A stretch of 64,000 nucleotides of DNA from Microbacterium pygmaeum (GCF_900100885.1 NZ_LT629692.1:1860001-1924000); one strand, 5' to 3'. Shown: positions 49,851 to 59,174, counted from the first letter of the stretch. Translations and numbers: made by a program. Notes: generated from the sequence alone by a model not told the origin.

Positions 49851-51116
49851 CTAGTTCACGACCGCCTCGACGTTGGATTGCACCGTGTCGAGGATCTGCT
49901 GCGGGTTCCCGCTCTTGAGCGATTCCAGCGAAGCGTTGAAGTCGGTGATCACGGCGGCGATGCCGTCGTTGGTGGGCACGCCCTGGGCGTAGTCGGCGCC
50001 GGCGAGGAACGCCTCGAGCTCGGGGTTGTCCGCGGTCCACTGGTCGGCGGCCGACTGCACCGACGGCATCGGGCCGAAGGCGTCCGAGAAGGCGAGCTGC
50101 TGGTCGGCGCTGGTCAGATACTCGACGAGATCGAGCGCGGCCTGCTGGTTCGGGCTGTCCGCGGCCATGCCCCAGCAGTTCGTGAACTGCATCGTGCCCT
50201 GGCCCGCGGGACCGGCCGGCAGTTGCGCGACCACGTAGTCCACGTCGGGGTAGTCCGCCGACATCGCGCCGGTGATCCAGTTGCCCTCGATCGTCATCGC
50301 CGACAGCTGCTTGCCGAATGCCTCGCCGCCCCATCCGGCGCCGATGTCGGCGGCGTACGCGAAGGTGCCGTCGTTCAGGTGCTCCTGCACATACGTGAGC
50401 GCCTCGACGTTCTCCGGGCTGTTCGCCACGGCCTCGGTGCCGTCCTGGCTGACGAGGGATCCGCCTGCGGCGGCCATGAACGAGCCGATGCGCTGGTACT
50501 CCGCGCCGAAGGCGAGGCCGACGGTGCCGCCCTGGGTGAGTGTGGCGGCGACCGTGGCCAGCTGATCCCAGGTGGTCGGGATGTCGGCGTCGGTCAGGCC
50601 CGCGGCATCCCACAATCCCTTGTTGATGACGAGCCCGAGCGTCGAGAAGTCCTTCGGCGCGCAGTAGAACTGGTCATCGACGGTGAAGTTCTGCACGAGC
50701 GAGGGGTAGAAATCGTCGACGTTGGAGAGCTGGTCGCCGTAGGCGACGAGCGACCCGTTCCCGGCGTACCCGGCCAGCGCCTCGGTCGCGAGGTAGAACA
50801 GGTCCGGCGGCGAACCGGCGGCGAAGCCCTGGGAGAGCTGCTGCGGGAGGTCGTTGGCGACCTGGACTTCGGCGTCGATGCCGGACTCCTCGGACCACGC
50901 GGCGACGGCCTCGGTCACCGCGTCGGTCTCGGCGTCGCCGCTGGAGCCGATCAGGATGGTCAGCGCGTCGTCGGAGGACGTGAGCGCGCCGTCGCCTCCG
51001 CCGTCGCCGCCTCCTGCGTTGTCGTCGAATCCTGATCCGCAACCGGCGAGGGTGAGGGCGCCGGTCAGGAGCAGTGCTCCCGCGCCGAGGACTGCCCGGG
51101 TCTGGTGCCGTGTCAT
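49851..51116 (-). CDS. Oligosaccharide-binding lipoprotein of the ABC transporter
   Basis: A 421-residue family 1 solute-binding protein. The signal peptide ends with the lipobox LAGC (Cys26), then a Gly/Asp-rich linker. I chose the ATG at 51116 because AAAGGAG is eight bases upstream. The frame extends to 51200 but those residues are not a signal peptide. FGKQLSAMTIEGNWITGAM and the C-terminal ESLKSGNPQQILDTVQSNVEAVV fit the family. Its promoter region contains a LacI-type site (51189-51200). Confidence 0.9.
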   Translation of the reverse strand: MTRHQTRAVLGAGALLLTGALTLAGCGSGFDDNAGGGDGGGDGALTSSDDALTILIGSSGDAETDAVTEAVAAWSEESGIDAEVQVANDLPQQLSQGFAAGSPPDLFYLATEALAGYAGNGSLVAYGDQLSNVDDFYPSLVQNFTVDDQFYCAPKDFSTLGLVINKGLWDAAGLTDADIPTTWDQLATVAATLTQGGTVGLAFGAEYQRIGSFMAAAGGSLVSQDGTEAVANSPENVEALTYVQEHLNDGTFAYAADIGAGWGGEAFGKQLSAMTIEGNWITGAMSADYPDVDYVVAQLPAGPAGQGTMQFTNCWGMAADSPNQQAALDLVEYLTSADQQLAFSDAFGPMPSVQSAADQWTADNPELEAFLAGADYAQGVPTNDGIAAVITDFNASLESLKSGNPQQILDTVQSNVEAVVN

Positions 51117-51188
51117 GTCTCTTCTCCTTTGATGAGCTGGTGCTGCTGACGCGAGGGGTGACCGCCGAACCGATCGGAGCGGGGGCTT

Positions 51189-51200
51189 TTGATCGTTCAA
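51189..51200. promoter_or_regulatory. LacI-type operator of the glucan cluster (site 1)
   Basis: TTGATCGTTCAA, one base away from the perfect dyad TTGAACGTTCAA, lying upstream of the binding-protein gene. Confidence 0.6.
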
Positions 51201-51276
51201 ATCCCGCGGTCGAGTTCACGCTAAGCTCGCGTTTCGTCTGATGTCAAGGGGTTGCCGGGGCGTCTAGGATGGCGAT

Positions 51277-51288
51277 TCGAACGTTCAT
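51277..51288. promoter_or_regulatory. LacI-type operator of the glucan cluster (site 2)
   Basis: TCGAACGTTCAT with a perfect GAACGTTC core, seven bases downstream of a -10-like TAGGAT (51265-51270) for the lacI-type gene. Autoregulation is likely. Confidence 0.6.
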
Positions 51289-51311
51289 ATCCGACCGCAA
51301 CGGAGCTCGTG

Positions 51312-52328
51312 ATGGCCAAGCCGCCCACTGTCGACGACGTCGCCCGAGTGGCGGGCGTCTCGCGGCAGACGGTCTCGAACGTGCTCAACGCGCCCGACAT
51401 CGTGCGCGAGCGCACCCGCGAGCGGGTGAGCGCGGCGATCCTCGAACTCGGATACCGCCCGCACGCCGCTGCCCGGCGGCTGCGGATGCAGCGCAGTTCC
51501 ACGATCGGAATCCACCTCGACCCGTACGCCGGGGGCATCTCGGGTGTCGTGCTCGACCGGTTCGTGCACGCCCTGACCGAGCGGGCGACCGAGCGGGGCA
51601 TGCGGATGCTGGTCTACGCGGCGCGGTCTCCCGAAGAGGAGATCGCACGACTGGGCGATCTGATCGACGGTGGCGAGATCGACGCCGCCGTGATCACCGG
51701 CACCTTCCACGGCGATGTGCGCACCGACTGGCTCGCTGACCGCGCACTCCCGTACGTCGCATTCGGGCGGCCGTGGACGCCGCAGGGCGAGACCGCGCCG
51801 CAGCACCCGTGGGTGGACGTCGACGGCGCGGCCGGCACGCGGGCCGCGACCGAGCACGTCCTGCGGACGGCCGGTCCGGCGGTCGCCTTCCTCGGGTGGC
51901 CGAGCGGATCGGGGACCGGGGATGACCGCGAGCGGGGCTGGCGGGAGGGGATGGATGCCGCAGCCGTCGCGCCCCGCAGACGCCTCGTCTCGCAGGAGAG
52001 TGTCGCCGGCGCGCGGGCGTGCATCGTCGAGGCGCTCCGGCTCGACTCCGATGCGATCGACGCCATCGTCTGCGCGAGCGACTCGCTTGCGATCGGCGCC
52101 CACCTGGCCGCCGCGGACGCGGGCGTCCCACGCCTTCCGGTCATCGGGTTCGACAACACCCCGGCGGTGGAGGCGCTCGGCCTCAGCAGCGTCGAGCAGC
52201 TGCCGGAGCAGGTGGCCCGCGGCGCGCTCGACCTGCTGATGGGGCCCACCGGCACCGTCGTCGCCGCCCGCGACAACGCGCCCGCGCCCGCACATGTGCT
52301 CGTGGAGCCGCGCCTCATCGTGCGCTGA
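51312..52328 (+). CDS. LacI family regulator of the glucan cluster
   Basis: A 338-residue LacI-type regulator. The DNA-binding domain is PTVDDVARVAGVSRQTVSNVLNAPDIV (about 5-31) with the hinge helix in AARRLRMQRS. The effector domain follows, with TIGIHLDPYAGG and VIGFDNTPAVEALGLSSV. The ATG at 51312 is chosen because the HTH must begin within the first few residues. It is divergent from the transporter-debranching operon and shares the intergenic region with two GAACGTTC-core sites. Its inducer is likely a glucan-derived oligosaccharide. Confidence 0.92.
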   Translation: MAKPPTVDDVARVAGVSRQTVSNVLNAPDIVRERTRERVSAAILELGYRPHAAARRLRMQRSSTIGIHLDPYAGGISGVVLDRFVHALTERATERGMRMLVYAARSPEEEIARLGDLIDGGEIDAAVITGTFHGDVRTDWLADRALPYVAFGRPWTPQGETAPQHPWVDVDGAAGTRAATEHVLRTAGPAVAFLGWPSGSGTGDDRERGWREGMDAAAVAPRRRLVSQESVAGARACIVEALRLDSDAIDAIVCASDSLAIGAHLAAADAGVPRLPVIGFDNTPAVEALGLSSVEQLPEQVARGALDLLMGPTGTVVAARDNAPAPAHVLVEPRLIVR

Positions 52329-52347
52329 TCCGCGGGATCGATGACCG

Positions 52348-54081
52348 CTACTCGACGAGCTTCCCCGCGACCGAGACCTCGCGCATCAGTTCGCCGATCT
52401 CGGCGGGGATGGCCGGGATCTCCTCACGGACGACGCCGGTGGCGGGCGACCACACCAGGTTGACCTGAAGCCCGGGGTCGAGCTCAGGGTAGTCGCTGCG
52501 GTTGTGGCATCCGCGCGTCTCGCGCCGCACGAGCGCGGCCGCCAGCGTGGCTCTGGCCGCCAGTGCGGCGGAGCGCAGGTCGAACGCGTGCGCGAGGTCC
52601 TGATAGCCGGCGATGTCGGGATGCACGCCGATGTCGGGGATGCGTGCCTCGATCGCGTCGAGTTCGCGGAGCCCGGCGAGCAGCCCTTCCTCGTCGCGCA
52701 CCACGCCGGCGTGCTCGGTCATCGTGTTGCGGATCGCCCGCTGCAGCGCCCGCACGTTCTCGGTTCCGTTCGCTGCCAGCAGGTCCGCGATCTCGTCGCG
52801 GGCGACCGCGACGGCCGCTGCGGAGCGCCGCTGCGCCGGGAGTGCGGCCGAGTAGGCGGCTGCGGCCCGGCCGACGATGCGGCCGAAGACGAGCAGCTCG
52901 ATGAGCGAGTTCCCGCCGAGCCGGTTCGCGCCGTGGAGTCCGGACGATGCCTCGCCGATCGCGTACAGTCCCGGTACATCGGTGGAGTGATCGCTGGAGC
53001 GCACCCAGACCCCGCCCATCGAGTAGTGCGCGGTGGGCGCGATCTCGATGGGGTCTTTCGTGATGTCGAGCATCTGCAGCTCGAGCATGGTCTGGTACAC
53101 GCGAGGGAGGCGGGTCATGATCGTCTCGCGCGGCAGGTGGGACACGTCGAGCCAGACGCCGCCGTTCGGGGTGCCTCGCCCCTCCTTGATCTCGGTGTAG
53201 CACGCCAGAGCGACCCGATCGCGGGTGGACAGCTCGAGCCGCTCGGGGTCGTAGCGGTGCATGAAGCGCTCGCCGAGTCCGTTGCGGAGGATGCCGCCCT
53301 CGCCGCGCGCCGCCTCGGAGATGAGGGTGCCGGCGGCGTTCTCGGGCTCGATGATGCCGCTCGGGTGGAACTGCACGAGCTCGGGGTCGCGCAGGCGGCC
53401 GCCGGCTTCGACGGCGAGCCGGAACGAATCGCCGGTGTTCTCGTCACGACGTGACGATGTGCGTCGCCAGATGCGGTTGTGACCGCCGGCTGCGAGGATG
53501 ACCGCGTCGGCGTGGATGAGGTAGCGGGTCCCGTCTTCGAGGTCGAAGCCGTACGCGCCGAAGACGGCGCCGTCCTCGTTCACGAGGATGCGTGTGACGT
53601 AGACGGTGTCGAGGATCGGCACCTGCAGCTGTGCTGCGCGGTTGATCAGGGTCCGCTGGATCTCCAGGCCGGTGTAGTCGCCGGCGAACGCGGTGCGCCG
53701 GTAGGTGTGCGCGCCGAAGTAGCGCTGCGAGATGCGGCCGTCCTCCTCGCGGGCGAACGGCATGCCGTACCGCTCGAGGTCCTCGATACCGCGGGCCGCA
53801 CCCGAGGTGACGATCTCGACGGTGTGCGGGTTGGCGAGCAGGTAGCTCTCCTTGAGGGTGTCGGCGGCGTGCTGCTGCCAGCTGTCCTCGGCATCCATCG
53901 TCGCGAGGGCCGCGTTGATGCCGCCCGCGGCCAGCGACGTGTGCGCGTCGGACTTCGGGCGCTTGCCGAGGGCGAGGACGTCGACACCGGCTTCGGCCAG
54001 CTCGATGGCAGCGCGCAGGCCCGAGCCTCCGGTGCCGATGACGAGGACTGTGGTGGAGATCTGGCGTTCTGCGGTGCTCAT
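52348..54081 (-). CDS. Orphan FAD-dependent oxidase/reductase (SdhA/FrdA/NadB-like)
   Basis: A 577-residue flavoprotein of the succinate dehydrogenase/L-aspartate oxidase family. The FAD-binding motif is VLVIGTGGSGLRAAIELAEAG (about 12-32). Substrate-site motifs are GGHNRIWRRTSSRRDENTGD, ELVQFHPSGI and PTAHYSMGGVWV (H-x-x-x-x-x-GG region with the catalytic Arg in SEAARGEGG). No iron-sulfur or membrane-anchor subunit genes are adjacent, and neither nadA nor nadC is nearby. It may act as a stand-alone L-aspartate oxidase or fumarate reductase, or oxidise another dicarboxylate. It is divergent from a LysR gene 70 bases away. Confidence 0.85.
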   Translation of the reverse strand: MSTAERQISTTVLVIGTGGSGLRAAIELAEAGVDVLALGKRPKSDAHTSLAAGGINAALATMDAEDSWQQHAADTLKESYLLANPHTVEIVTSGAARGIEDLERYGMPFAREEDGRISQRYFGAHTYRRTAFAGDYTGLEIQRTLINRAAQLQVPILDTVYVTRILVNEDGAVFGAYGFDLEDGTRYLIHADAVILAAGGHNRIWRRTSSRRDENTGDSFRLAVEAGGRLRDPELVQFHPSGIIEPENAAGTLISEAARGEGGILRNGLGERFMHRYDPERLELSTRDRVALACYTEIKEGRGTPNGGVWLDVSHLPRETIMTRLPRVYQTMLELQMLDITKDPIEIAPTAHYSMGGVWVRSSDHSTDVPGLYAIGEASSGLHGANRLGGNSLIELLVFGRIVGRAAAAYSAALPAQRRSAAAVAVARDEIADLLAANGTENVRALQRAIRNTMTEHAGVVRDEEGLLAGLRELDAIEARIPDIGVHPDIAGYQDLAHAFDLRSAALAARATLAAALVRRETRGCHNRSDYPELDPGLQVNLVWSPATGVVREEIPAIPAEIGELMREVSVAGKLVE

Positions 54082-54151
54082 GTCTCCACGGTACGAACTG
54101 TCGCTCGATTACTCCAATGCATCTTCATCCTCGTGACGATAGGCATATCGT

Positions 54152-55108
54152 ATGGGAATGAACCTCGAGCAGCTGCGATCGTTCGTCGAAGTTGCAGACG
54201 TGGCCAGCTTCACGCGCGCCGCCGAACGGCTGCATCTGGCCCAGCCGTCATTGAGCCGTCAGATCTCCGCGCTCGAGCACGATCTGGGCGCCGAGCTCCT
54301 CCATCGCGCTCGGGGCGGGAGCACCTTGACGACAGCGGGTCAGTCGCTCCTCCCGCTTGCTCGACGGATGCTCGCCGATGCCGACACCGTGCGGCGCGAG
54401 CTGGCGGAGCTGTCCGGCCTGCAACGGGGCAGCGTGCGCCTCGGCGCGACGCCCTCGCTGTCGGTCGGGCTCGTCGTCGAGGCGCTCTCCGCGTTCCACG
54501 CGGCCTACCCGGCGATCGGTCTGCACCTTTCCGAGCAGGGGTCGCGGCGTCTGCTGGAGGAACTGGCCGGCGGCGAGCTCGATCTCGCGCTGATCACGTC
54601 GACGAATCCGACCGCGACGGAGCGTTTGACCGTGACCCCGCTCCTCGTCGAGGAACTCGTCCTCGTCTCGGCCCGCAGCCGCCCGGCGGTGACGACGCGG
54701 CGCACGATCGAGTTGCATCAGGTCGCGCCGCTGCCCCAGATCGCGTTCCGTTCGACGTACGACCTGCGCAGCGCGACCGACGCCGCGTACGCGTCGGCAT
54801 CGCTCACGCCCGACATCGTCCTCGAGGGCGCGGAGATGGACGCGGTGCTGCGGTTCGTCGAGCGCGGAGTCGGCGTCGCCATCGTCCCGGCGATGGTCGT
54901 GCTCGACCGGCCGGGTCTGCGCTCGGTGCGGTTGAGCGAACCGCGGCTGACCCGCACGATCAGTCTCGCCCGGCCAGCCGATTTCGAGCCGTCGACCGCC
55001 GCACGGGTGTTGGCGCGGACCATCACGACCACGGCGACGGCGCTGGCCGGGGCGTCCGCGACGACGCTGCGTCCGGCGGGACAGGCGGTCGGCGCGCCGA
55101 CGCGTTAG
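54152..55108 (+). CDS. LysR family transcriptional regulator
   Basis: A 318-residue LysR regulator. The N-terminal HTH reads LEQLRSFVEVADVASFTRAAERLHLAQPSLSRQISALEHDLGAELL (about 4-50). The effector domain has GVGVAIVPAMVV near the C terminus. Either the ATG at 54152 or that at 54158 may be used. It is divergent from the SdhA-like gene, which is its likely target, with a dicarboxylate or aspartate as a plausible co-inducer. Its stop overlaps the convergent hut regulator by four bases. Confidence 0.92.
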   Translation: MGMNLEQLRSFVEVADVASFTRAAERLHLAQPSLSRQISALEHDLGAELLHRARGGSTLTTAGQSLLPLARRMLADADTVRRELAELSGLQRGSVRLGATPSLSVGLVVEALSAFHAAYPAIGLHLSEQGSRRLLEELAGGELDLALITSTNPTATERLTVTPLLVEELVLVSARSRPAVTTRRTIELHQVAPLPQIAFRSTYDLRSATDAAYASASLTPDIVLEGAEMDAVLRFVERGVGVAIVPAMVVLDRPGLRSVRLSEPRLTRTISLARPADFEPSTAARVLARTITTTATALAGASATTLRPAGQAVGAPTR

Positions 55109-55908
55109 GCGCTCGGCCGCGCGCCGCCGATGCGACGGGAGAGTTCGGCGGATGCCTCGAAGAGGCGATCGGAGAGCTCGACGTCGACCGGAGCATGTCC
55201 ACCGGCGTCGCCATCGACCGGATATGTCACCGCGATGCCCGCGACCGGCCAGCCGGCATGATCGCGCACGGCGACGCCGATGGAGCCGAGGCCGAGCGTG
55301 ACTTCGCCGTCCTCGATCGCGAATCCGCGCGCTCTGGCCTCGCGGAGCACCTCGCGCAGCTCTGCGGGGCGCGCCGGTCCTCGGCCGGTGCGATCCGAGA
55401 ACGCGGAGACATCAGGATAGAGCGCGCGCACCTGCGGCCGGGGGAGCGCCGCGAGCATCGCGCGGCCCGACGCCGTCAGGTGTGCGGGCAATCGCACACC
55501 GACATCGGTCACCAGCGCTGGTCGCCGCAGGGCGCGCTCCTCGACGATGTACAGGACGTCGCGACCGTGCATGACGGCCAGATGCGCGCTTTCGCCGGTG
55601 CGATCCACCAGCTCGGAGACCAGGGGGCGACCCAGGCGGGCCAGCGGATCCTGCCGCGCGTAGCCGCCACCCAGCTCGAACGCCGCCACGCCCAGTCCCC
55701 ATCGCCGCTCGGACTCCAGGTGCACGACGAACCCGTGCTCCTGGAGCGTGGCCAGCAGGTGATAGACGGTGGAGCGCGGGATGTCCAGCTGCGTCGCGAT
55801 CGTCCGGGCGGCGGTCGGGCCGCGCTGACGAGCGAGATGGGCCAGCATGCGCAGGGTCTGATCGGCGGCCGGAACTTGCGGGCGAGAACTGTCTGGCATG
55901 ACAGACAC
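55105..55908 (-). CDS. IclR family regulator of the hut operon
   Basis: A 267-residue IclR-type regulator. The winged HTH covers about 12-68 (DQTLRMLAHLARQRGPTAARTIATQLDIPRSTVYHLLATLQ), and the effector domain has TDVGVRLPAHLTASGRAML. It is divergent from hutH with about 50 bases between the genes, so it almost surely controls hutHUI; such IclR-type hut control is seen in other actinobacteria. The start is GTG at 55908 or ATG at 55899. A TGTCTG-N6-CAGACA palindrome covers this start region, which suggests autoregulation. Confidence 0.9.
   Translation of the reverse strand: MSVMPDSSRPQVPAADQTLRMLAHLARQRGPTAARTIATQLDIPRSTVYHLLATLQEHGFVVHLESERRWGLGVAAFELGGGYARQDPLARLGRPLVSELVDRTGESAHLAVMHGRDVLYIVEERALRRPALVTDVGVRLPAHLTASGRAMLAALPRPQVRALYPDVSAFSDRTGRGPARPAELREVLREARARGFAIEDGEVTLGLGSIGVAVRDHAGWPVAGIAVTYPVDGDAGGHAPVDVELSDRLFEASAELSRRIGGARPSA
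55890..55907. promoter_or_regulatory. IclR-type palindrome at the hut regulator start
   Basis: TGTCTG-GCATGA-CAGACA, with the same six-base spacing as the other IclR site in this window, but different half-sites. It overlaps the start codons of the regulator gene. Confidence 0.6.
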
Positions 55909-55916
55909 AGGATCTC

Positions 55917-55928
55917 ATAGACGTCTAT
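55917..55928. promoter_or_regulatory. Palindrome in the hutH promoter region
   Basis: ATAGACGTCTAT, a perfect 12-bp dyad midway between the divergent hut genes, 33 bases before the hutH ATG. It could be a second operator or part of the promoter. Confidence 0.45.
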
Positions 55929-55960
55929 CCGGAGCGAGTCCTGCGGTGTGGAATCGGGGA

Positions 55961-57514
55961 ATGAGCACCCACACCGAGACCGTTCTCGATGCCGTCGTCG
56001 TGGGACGGGTCCCACTGAGACCCGAGGAGGTCGTCTCCGTCGCGCGCTCCGGCGCGCGGGTGGAGATCGCAGCCGAAGCGCTCGTCCAGATCGCGGCGAC
56101 CCGAGCACTGGTCGAGGGACTCGCCGATGATCCCGAGCCGCACTACGGCATATCGACGGGGTTCGGCGCGCTCGCGACCACCTTCATCGCTCCGGAGCGC
56201 CGGCTGCAGCTGCAGGCGAGCCTCATCCGCTCGCACGCCGCCGGCACCGGGGCGCCGGTGGAGCGCGAGGTGGTGCGCGCGCTGCAGCTGCTGCGCTTGC
56301 AGACGCTCGCCACAGGTCGCACCGGCGTGCGTCCGATCGTCGTGCAGACGTACGCGGCGATGCTGAACGCGGGGATCACGCCGATCGTGCGCGAGTACGG
56401 ATCGCTCGGCTGCTCCGGAGACCTCGCGCCGCTCTCCTCCGTCGCGCTCGCCGCGATGGGCGAGGGGGAGGTCGAGGTGGACGGGGTGCCGCGACCGGCC
56501 GGTGGTGCGCTGGCGGCAGCATCCATCGCCCCACTGGTCCTGCGTGAGAAGGAGGGACTCGCGCTCATCAACGGCACCGACGGCATGCTCGGGATGCTGC
56601 TGCTGGCGCTGCATGACCTGTCCGTGCTGCTTGAGACCGCCGATGTCGCAGCCGCGATGTCGATCGAGAGCCAGCTCGGCACCGATGCCGTGTTCGCCGC
56701 CGATCTGATGGCGCTGCGCCCGCAGACCGGGCAGACCGCCTCGGCCGCGAACCTCCGCGCCTTCCTCGCCGACTCGGCGATCATGCGGAGCCATCGGGAT
56801 CCCGCCGTGTGCACCCGCGTGCAGGATGCGTATTCGCTGCGCTGCAGCCCGCAGGTGCACGGCGCCGCGCGCGACACGCTCGATCACGCGCGAACGGTCG
56901 CGTTCCGAGAGCTGTCCGCGGCGGTGGACAACCCGGTCATCACGACCGATGGGCGGGTCGAGTCCAACGGGAACTTCCACGGCGCACCGATCGCCTACGT
57001 GCTGGACTTCCTCGCGATCGCCGTCGCCGACACGGCATCCGTCTCCGAGCGCCGCACCGATCGCGCCCTGGACCCGGCGCGCAGCAACGGGCTCCCGCCC
57101 TTCCTCGCGCATGAGGTCGGCGTCGATTCGGGACTCATGATCGCGCAGTACGCCGCCGCCGGGATCGTCTCGGAGCTGAAGAGGCTGGCCGTGCCGGCAT
57201 CCGTCGACTCGATCCCGTCCTCGGCGATGCAGGAGGATCACGTGTCGATGGGGTGGGCGGCCGCGCGCAAGCTCCGACGCGCGATCGACGGCCTCGCACG
57301 CGTGCTGGCGATCGAAGTGCTCACCGGCGCGCGGGCCCTGGACCTGCGAGCGCCGCTGCAGCCCGCACCGGCCACCTCTGCGGTGCGCGACCTGGTGCGA
57401 ACGGCGGTCTCCGGACCCGGCCCGGACCATCATCTCTCACCCGACATCGAGGCGGTGACCGACCTGGTCCTCTCCGGTGCGGTGGCCGCCGCAGCAGAAG
57501 GAGCACGAGCATGA
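55961..57514 (+). CDS. hutH: Histidine ammonia-lyase
   Basis: A 517-residue enzyme that converts L-histidine to urocanate and ammonia, the first step of histidine use. The MIO cofactor site is in SLGCSGDLAPLS, where the C-S-G triplet self-cyclises (Cys replaces the more common Ala, as is usual in actinobacterial HutH). HYGISTGFGALA near the N terminus and the later QDAYSLRCSPQVHG are family hallmarks. The ATG at 55961 has GGGGA just upstream; longer readings of the frame run through the promoter. ATGA overlap with hutU. Confidence 0.95.
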   Translation: MSTHTETVLDAVVVGRVPLRPEEVVSVARSGARVEIAAEALVQIAATRALVEGLADDPEPHYGISTGFGALATTFIAPERRLQLQASLIRSHAAGTGAPVEREVVRALQLLRLQTLATGRTGVRPIVVQTYAAMLNAGITPIVREYGSLGCSGDLAPLSSVALAAMGEGEVEVDGVPRPAGGALAAASIAPLVLREKEGLALINGTDGMLGMLLLALHDLSVLLETADVAAAMSIESQLGTDAVFAADLMALRPQTGQTASAANLRAFLADSAIMRSHRDPAVCTRVQDAYSLRCSPQVHGAARDTLDHARTVAFRELSAAVDNPVITTDGRVESNGNFHGAPIAYVLDFLAIAVADTASVSERRTDRALDPARSNGLPPFLAHEVGVDSGLMIAQYAAAGIVSELKRLAVPASVDSIPSSAMQEDHVSMGWAAARKLRRAIDGLARVLAIEVLTGARALDLRAPLQPAPATSAVRDLVRTAVSGPGPDHHLSPDIEAVTDLVLSGAVAAAAEGARA

Positions 57515-59166
57515 CCACGACCGATGCCCGGACCGTGCGCGCAGCGCGCGGCAACGAGCGCACCGCCAAGAGCTGGGGCGCCGAGGCCGCCAAGCGGATG
57601 CTCATGAACAACCTCGATCCCGAGGTCGCCGAGCACCCCGAAGACCTGGTCGTCTACGGCGGCACCGGCAAGGCCGCGCGCAGCTGGGAGGCGTATGACG
57701 CGATCGTGCGCACGCTCGACGAGCTCGAGCCCGATGAGACGCTGCTCGTCCAGTCGGGCAAGCCGGTCGGGGTGTTCCGCACGCACGAATGGGCGCCGCG
57801 CGTGCTGATCGCCAACTCGAACCTCGTCGGAGACTGGGCGACGTGGCCCGAGTTCCGGCGCCTCGAGGCGCTCGGCCTCACGATGTACGGCCAGATGACT
57901 GCCGGCTCGTGGATCTACATCGGCACGCAGGGCATCCTGCAGGGCACCTACGAGACGTTCGCGGCGGTGGCGCGGTCGCTGGGTCGCGACGATCTCGCGG
58001 GCACGCTCACCCTGACCGGCGGCTGCGGGGGCATGGGCGGCGCCCAGCCGCTCGCCGTCACGCTGAACGGCGGCGCGGTGCTGATCGTCGACGTCGACGA
58101 ATCGCGTCTGGCGCGGCGGGTCGAGCACGGCTACCTCGACGAGTACACGACCGATCTCGACGCGGCGATCGAACGCGTCGTCGCAGCCAAGGAAGCGGGC
58201 GAGGCGCTGAGCGTGGGCGTCGTCGGCAATGCGGCCCTGGTCTTCCCGGAGCTGCTGCAGCGCGGCATCCCGATCGACATCGTCACCGACCAGACCAGCG
58301 CGCACGACCCGCTCGCCTACCTTCCCGTCGGGGTGGCGCTGGAGGACTGGGCGGCCGAGGCCGAGCGAGACCCCGAGGGCTTCACCGACCGCGCGCGCGG
58401 GAGCATGGCCGAGCAGGTGGCGGCGATGGTCGGATTCCAGGATGCCGGCGCCACCGTCTTCGACTACGGGAACTCGATCCGCCGCGAGGCCGAACTGGGC
58501 GGCTACCCGCGCGCGTTCGAGTTTCCAGGGTTCGTGCCGGCCTACATCCGCCCGCAGTTCGCCGAGGGTCGCGGGCCGTTCCGGTGGGTGGCCCTGTCGG
58601 GCGACCCGGAGGACATCCGCAAGACCGACCGCGCCGTGCGAGAGCTCTTCCCCGAGAACGCCGCGCTCGTGCGGTGGCTCGAGAAGGCGGGGGAGACCGT
58701 GCGCTTCGAGGGGCTCCCCGCCCGCATCTGCTGGCTCGGATATCAGGAGCGCCACCTCGCGGGCCTGAAGTTCAACGAGATGGTCGCCTCCGGCGAGCTG
58801 TCCGCGCCGATCGTCATCGGACGCGATCACCTCGACGCCGGATCGGTCGCCTCGCCGTACCGCGAGACCGAGGCGATGGCGGACGGATCGGACGCGATCG
58901 CCGACTGGCCGCTCCTGAACGCTCTGCTGAACACCGCGTCGGGGGCGTCGTGGGTGTCGATCCACCACGGCGGCGGGGTGGGCATCGGGCGCAGCATCCA
59001 TGCCGGGCAGGTCGCCGTGGCGGACGGCACCGCGCTCGCCGCAGAGAAGCTCGCGCGCGTGTTGACCAACGATCCGGGGACCGGTGTGATGCGGCACGTG
59101 GATGCCGGATACGACCGCGCCCGCGAGGTGGCCGTGGAGCGCGGCCTGAAGGTGCCGATGCTGTGA
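57511..59166 (+). CDS. hutU: Urocanate hydratase
   Basis: A 551-residue urocanase that adds water to urocanate using tightly bound NAD+. Signatures: GTGKAARSWEAYDAI, VQSGKPVGVFRTHEWAPRVLIANSNLVG, TGGCGGMGGAQPLAVTLNGG, GNSIRREAELGGYPRAFEFPGFVPAYIRP and HHGGGVGIGRSIHAG. Length is normal. Translation is coupled to hutH. The product is imidazolonepropionate, the substrate of hutI. Confidence 0.96.
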   Translation: MTTTDARTVRAARGNERTAKSWGAEAAKRMLMNNLDPEVAEHPEDLVVYGGTGKAARSWEAYDAIVRTLDELEPDETLLVQSGKPVGVFRTHEWAPRVLIANSNLVGDWATWPEFRRLEALGLTMYGQMTAGSWIYIGTQGILQGTYETFAAVARSLGRDDLAGTLTLTGGCGGMGGAQPLAVTLNGGAVLIVDVDESRLARRVEHGYLDEYTTDLDAAIERVVAAKEAGEALSVGVVGNAALVFPELLQRGIPIDIVTDQTSAHDPLAYLPVGVALEDWAAEAERDPEGFTDRARGSMAEQVAAMVGFQDAGATVFDYGNSIRREAELGGYPRAFEFPGFVPAYIRPQFAEGRGPFRWVALSGDPEDIRKTDRAVRELFPENAALVRWLEKAGETVRFEGLPARICWLGYQERHLAGLKFNEMVASGELSAPIVIGRDHLDAGSVASPYRETEAMADGSDAIADWPLLNALLNTASGASWVSIHHGGGVGIGRSIHAGQVAVADGTALAAEKLARVLTNDPGTGVMRHVDAGYDRAREVAVERGLKVPML

Positions 59167-59174
59167 GCTGCGCA

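Noticed and set aside
53479..55920. 813-codon open frame on the plus strand
   Set aside because: It runs over the flavoprotein, LysR and IclR genes, each of which has strong family motifs. No ribosome site or domain supports it.
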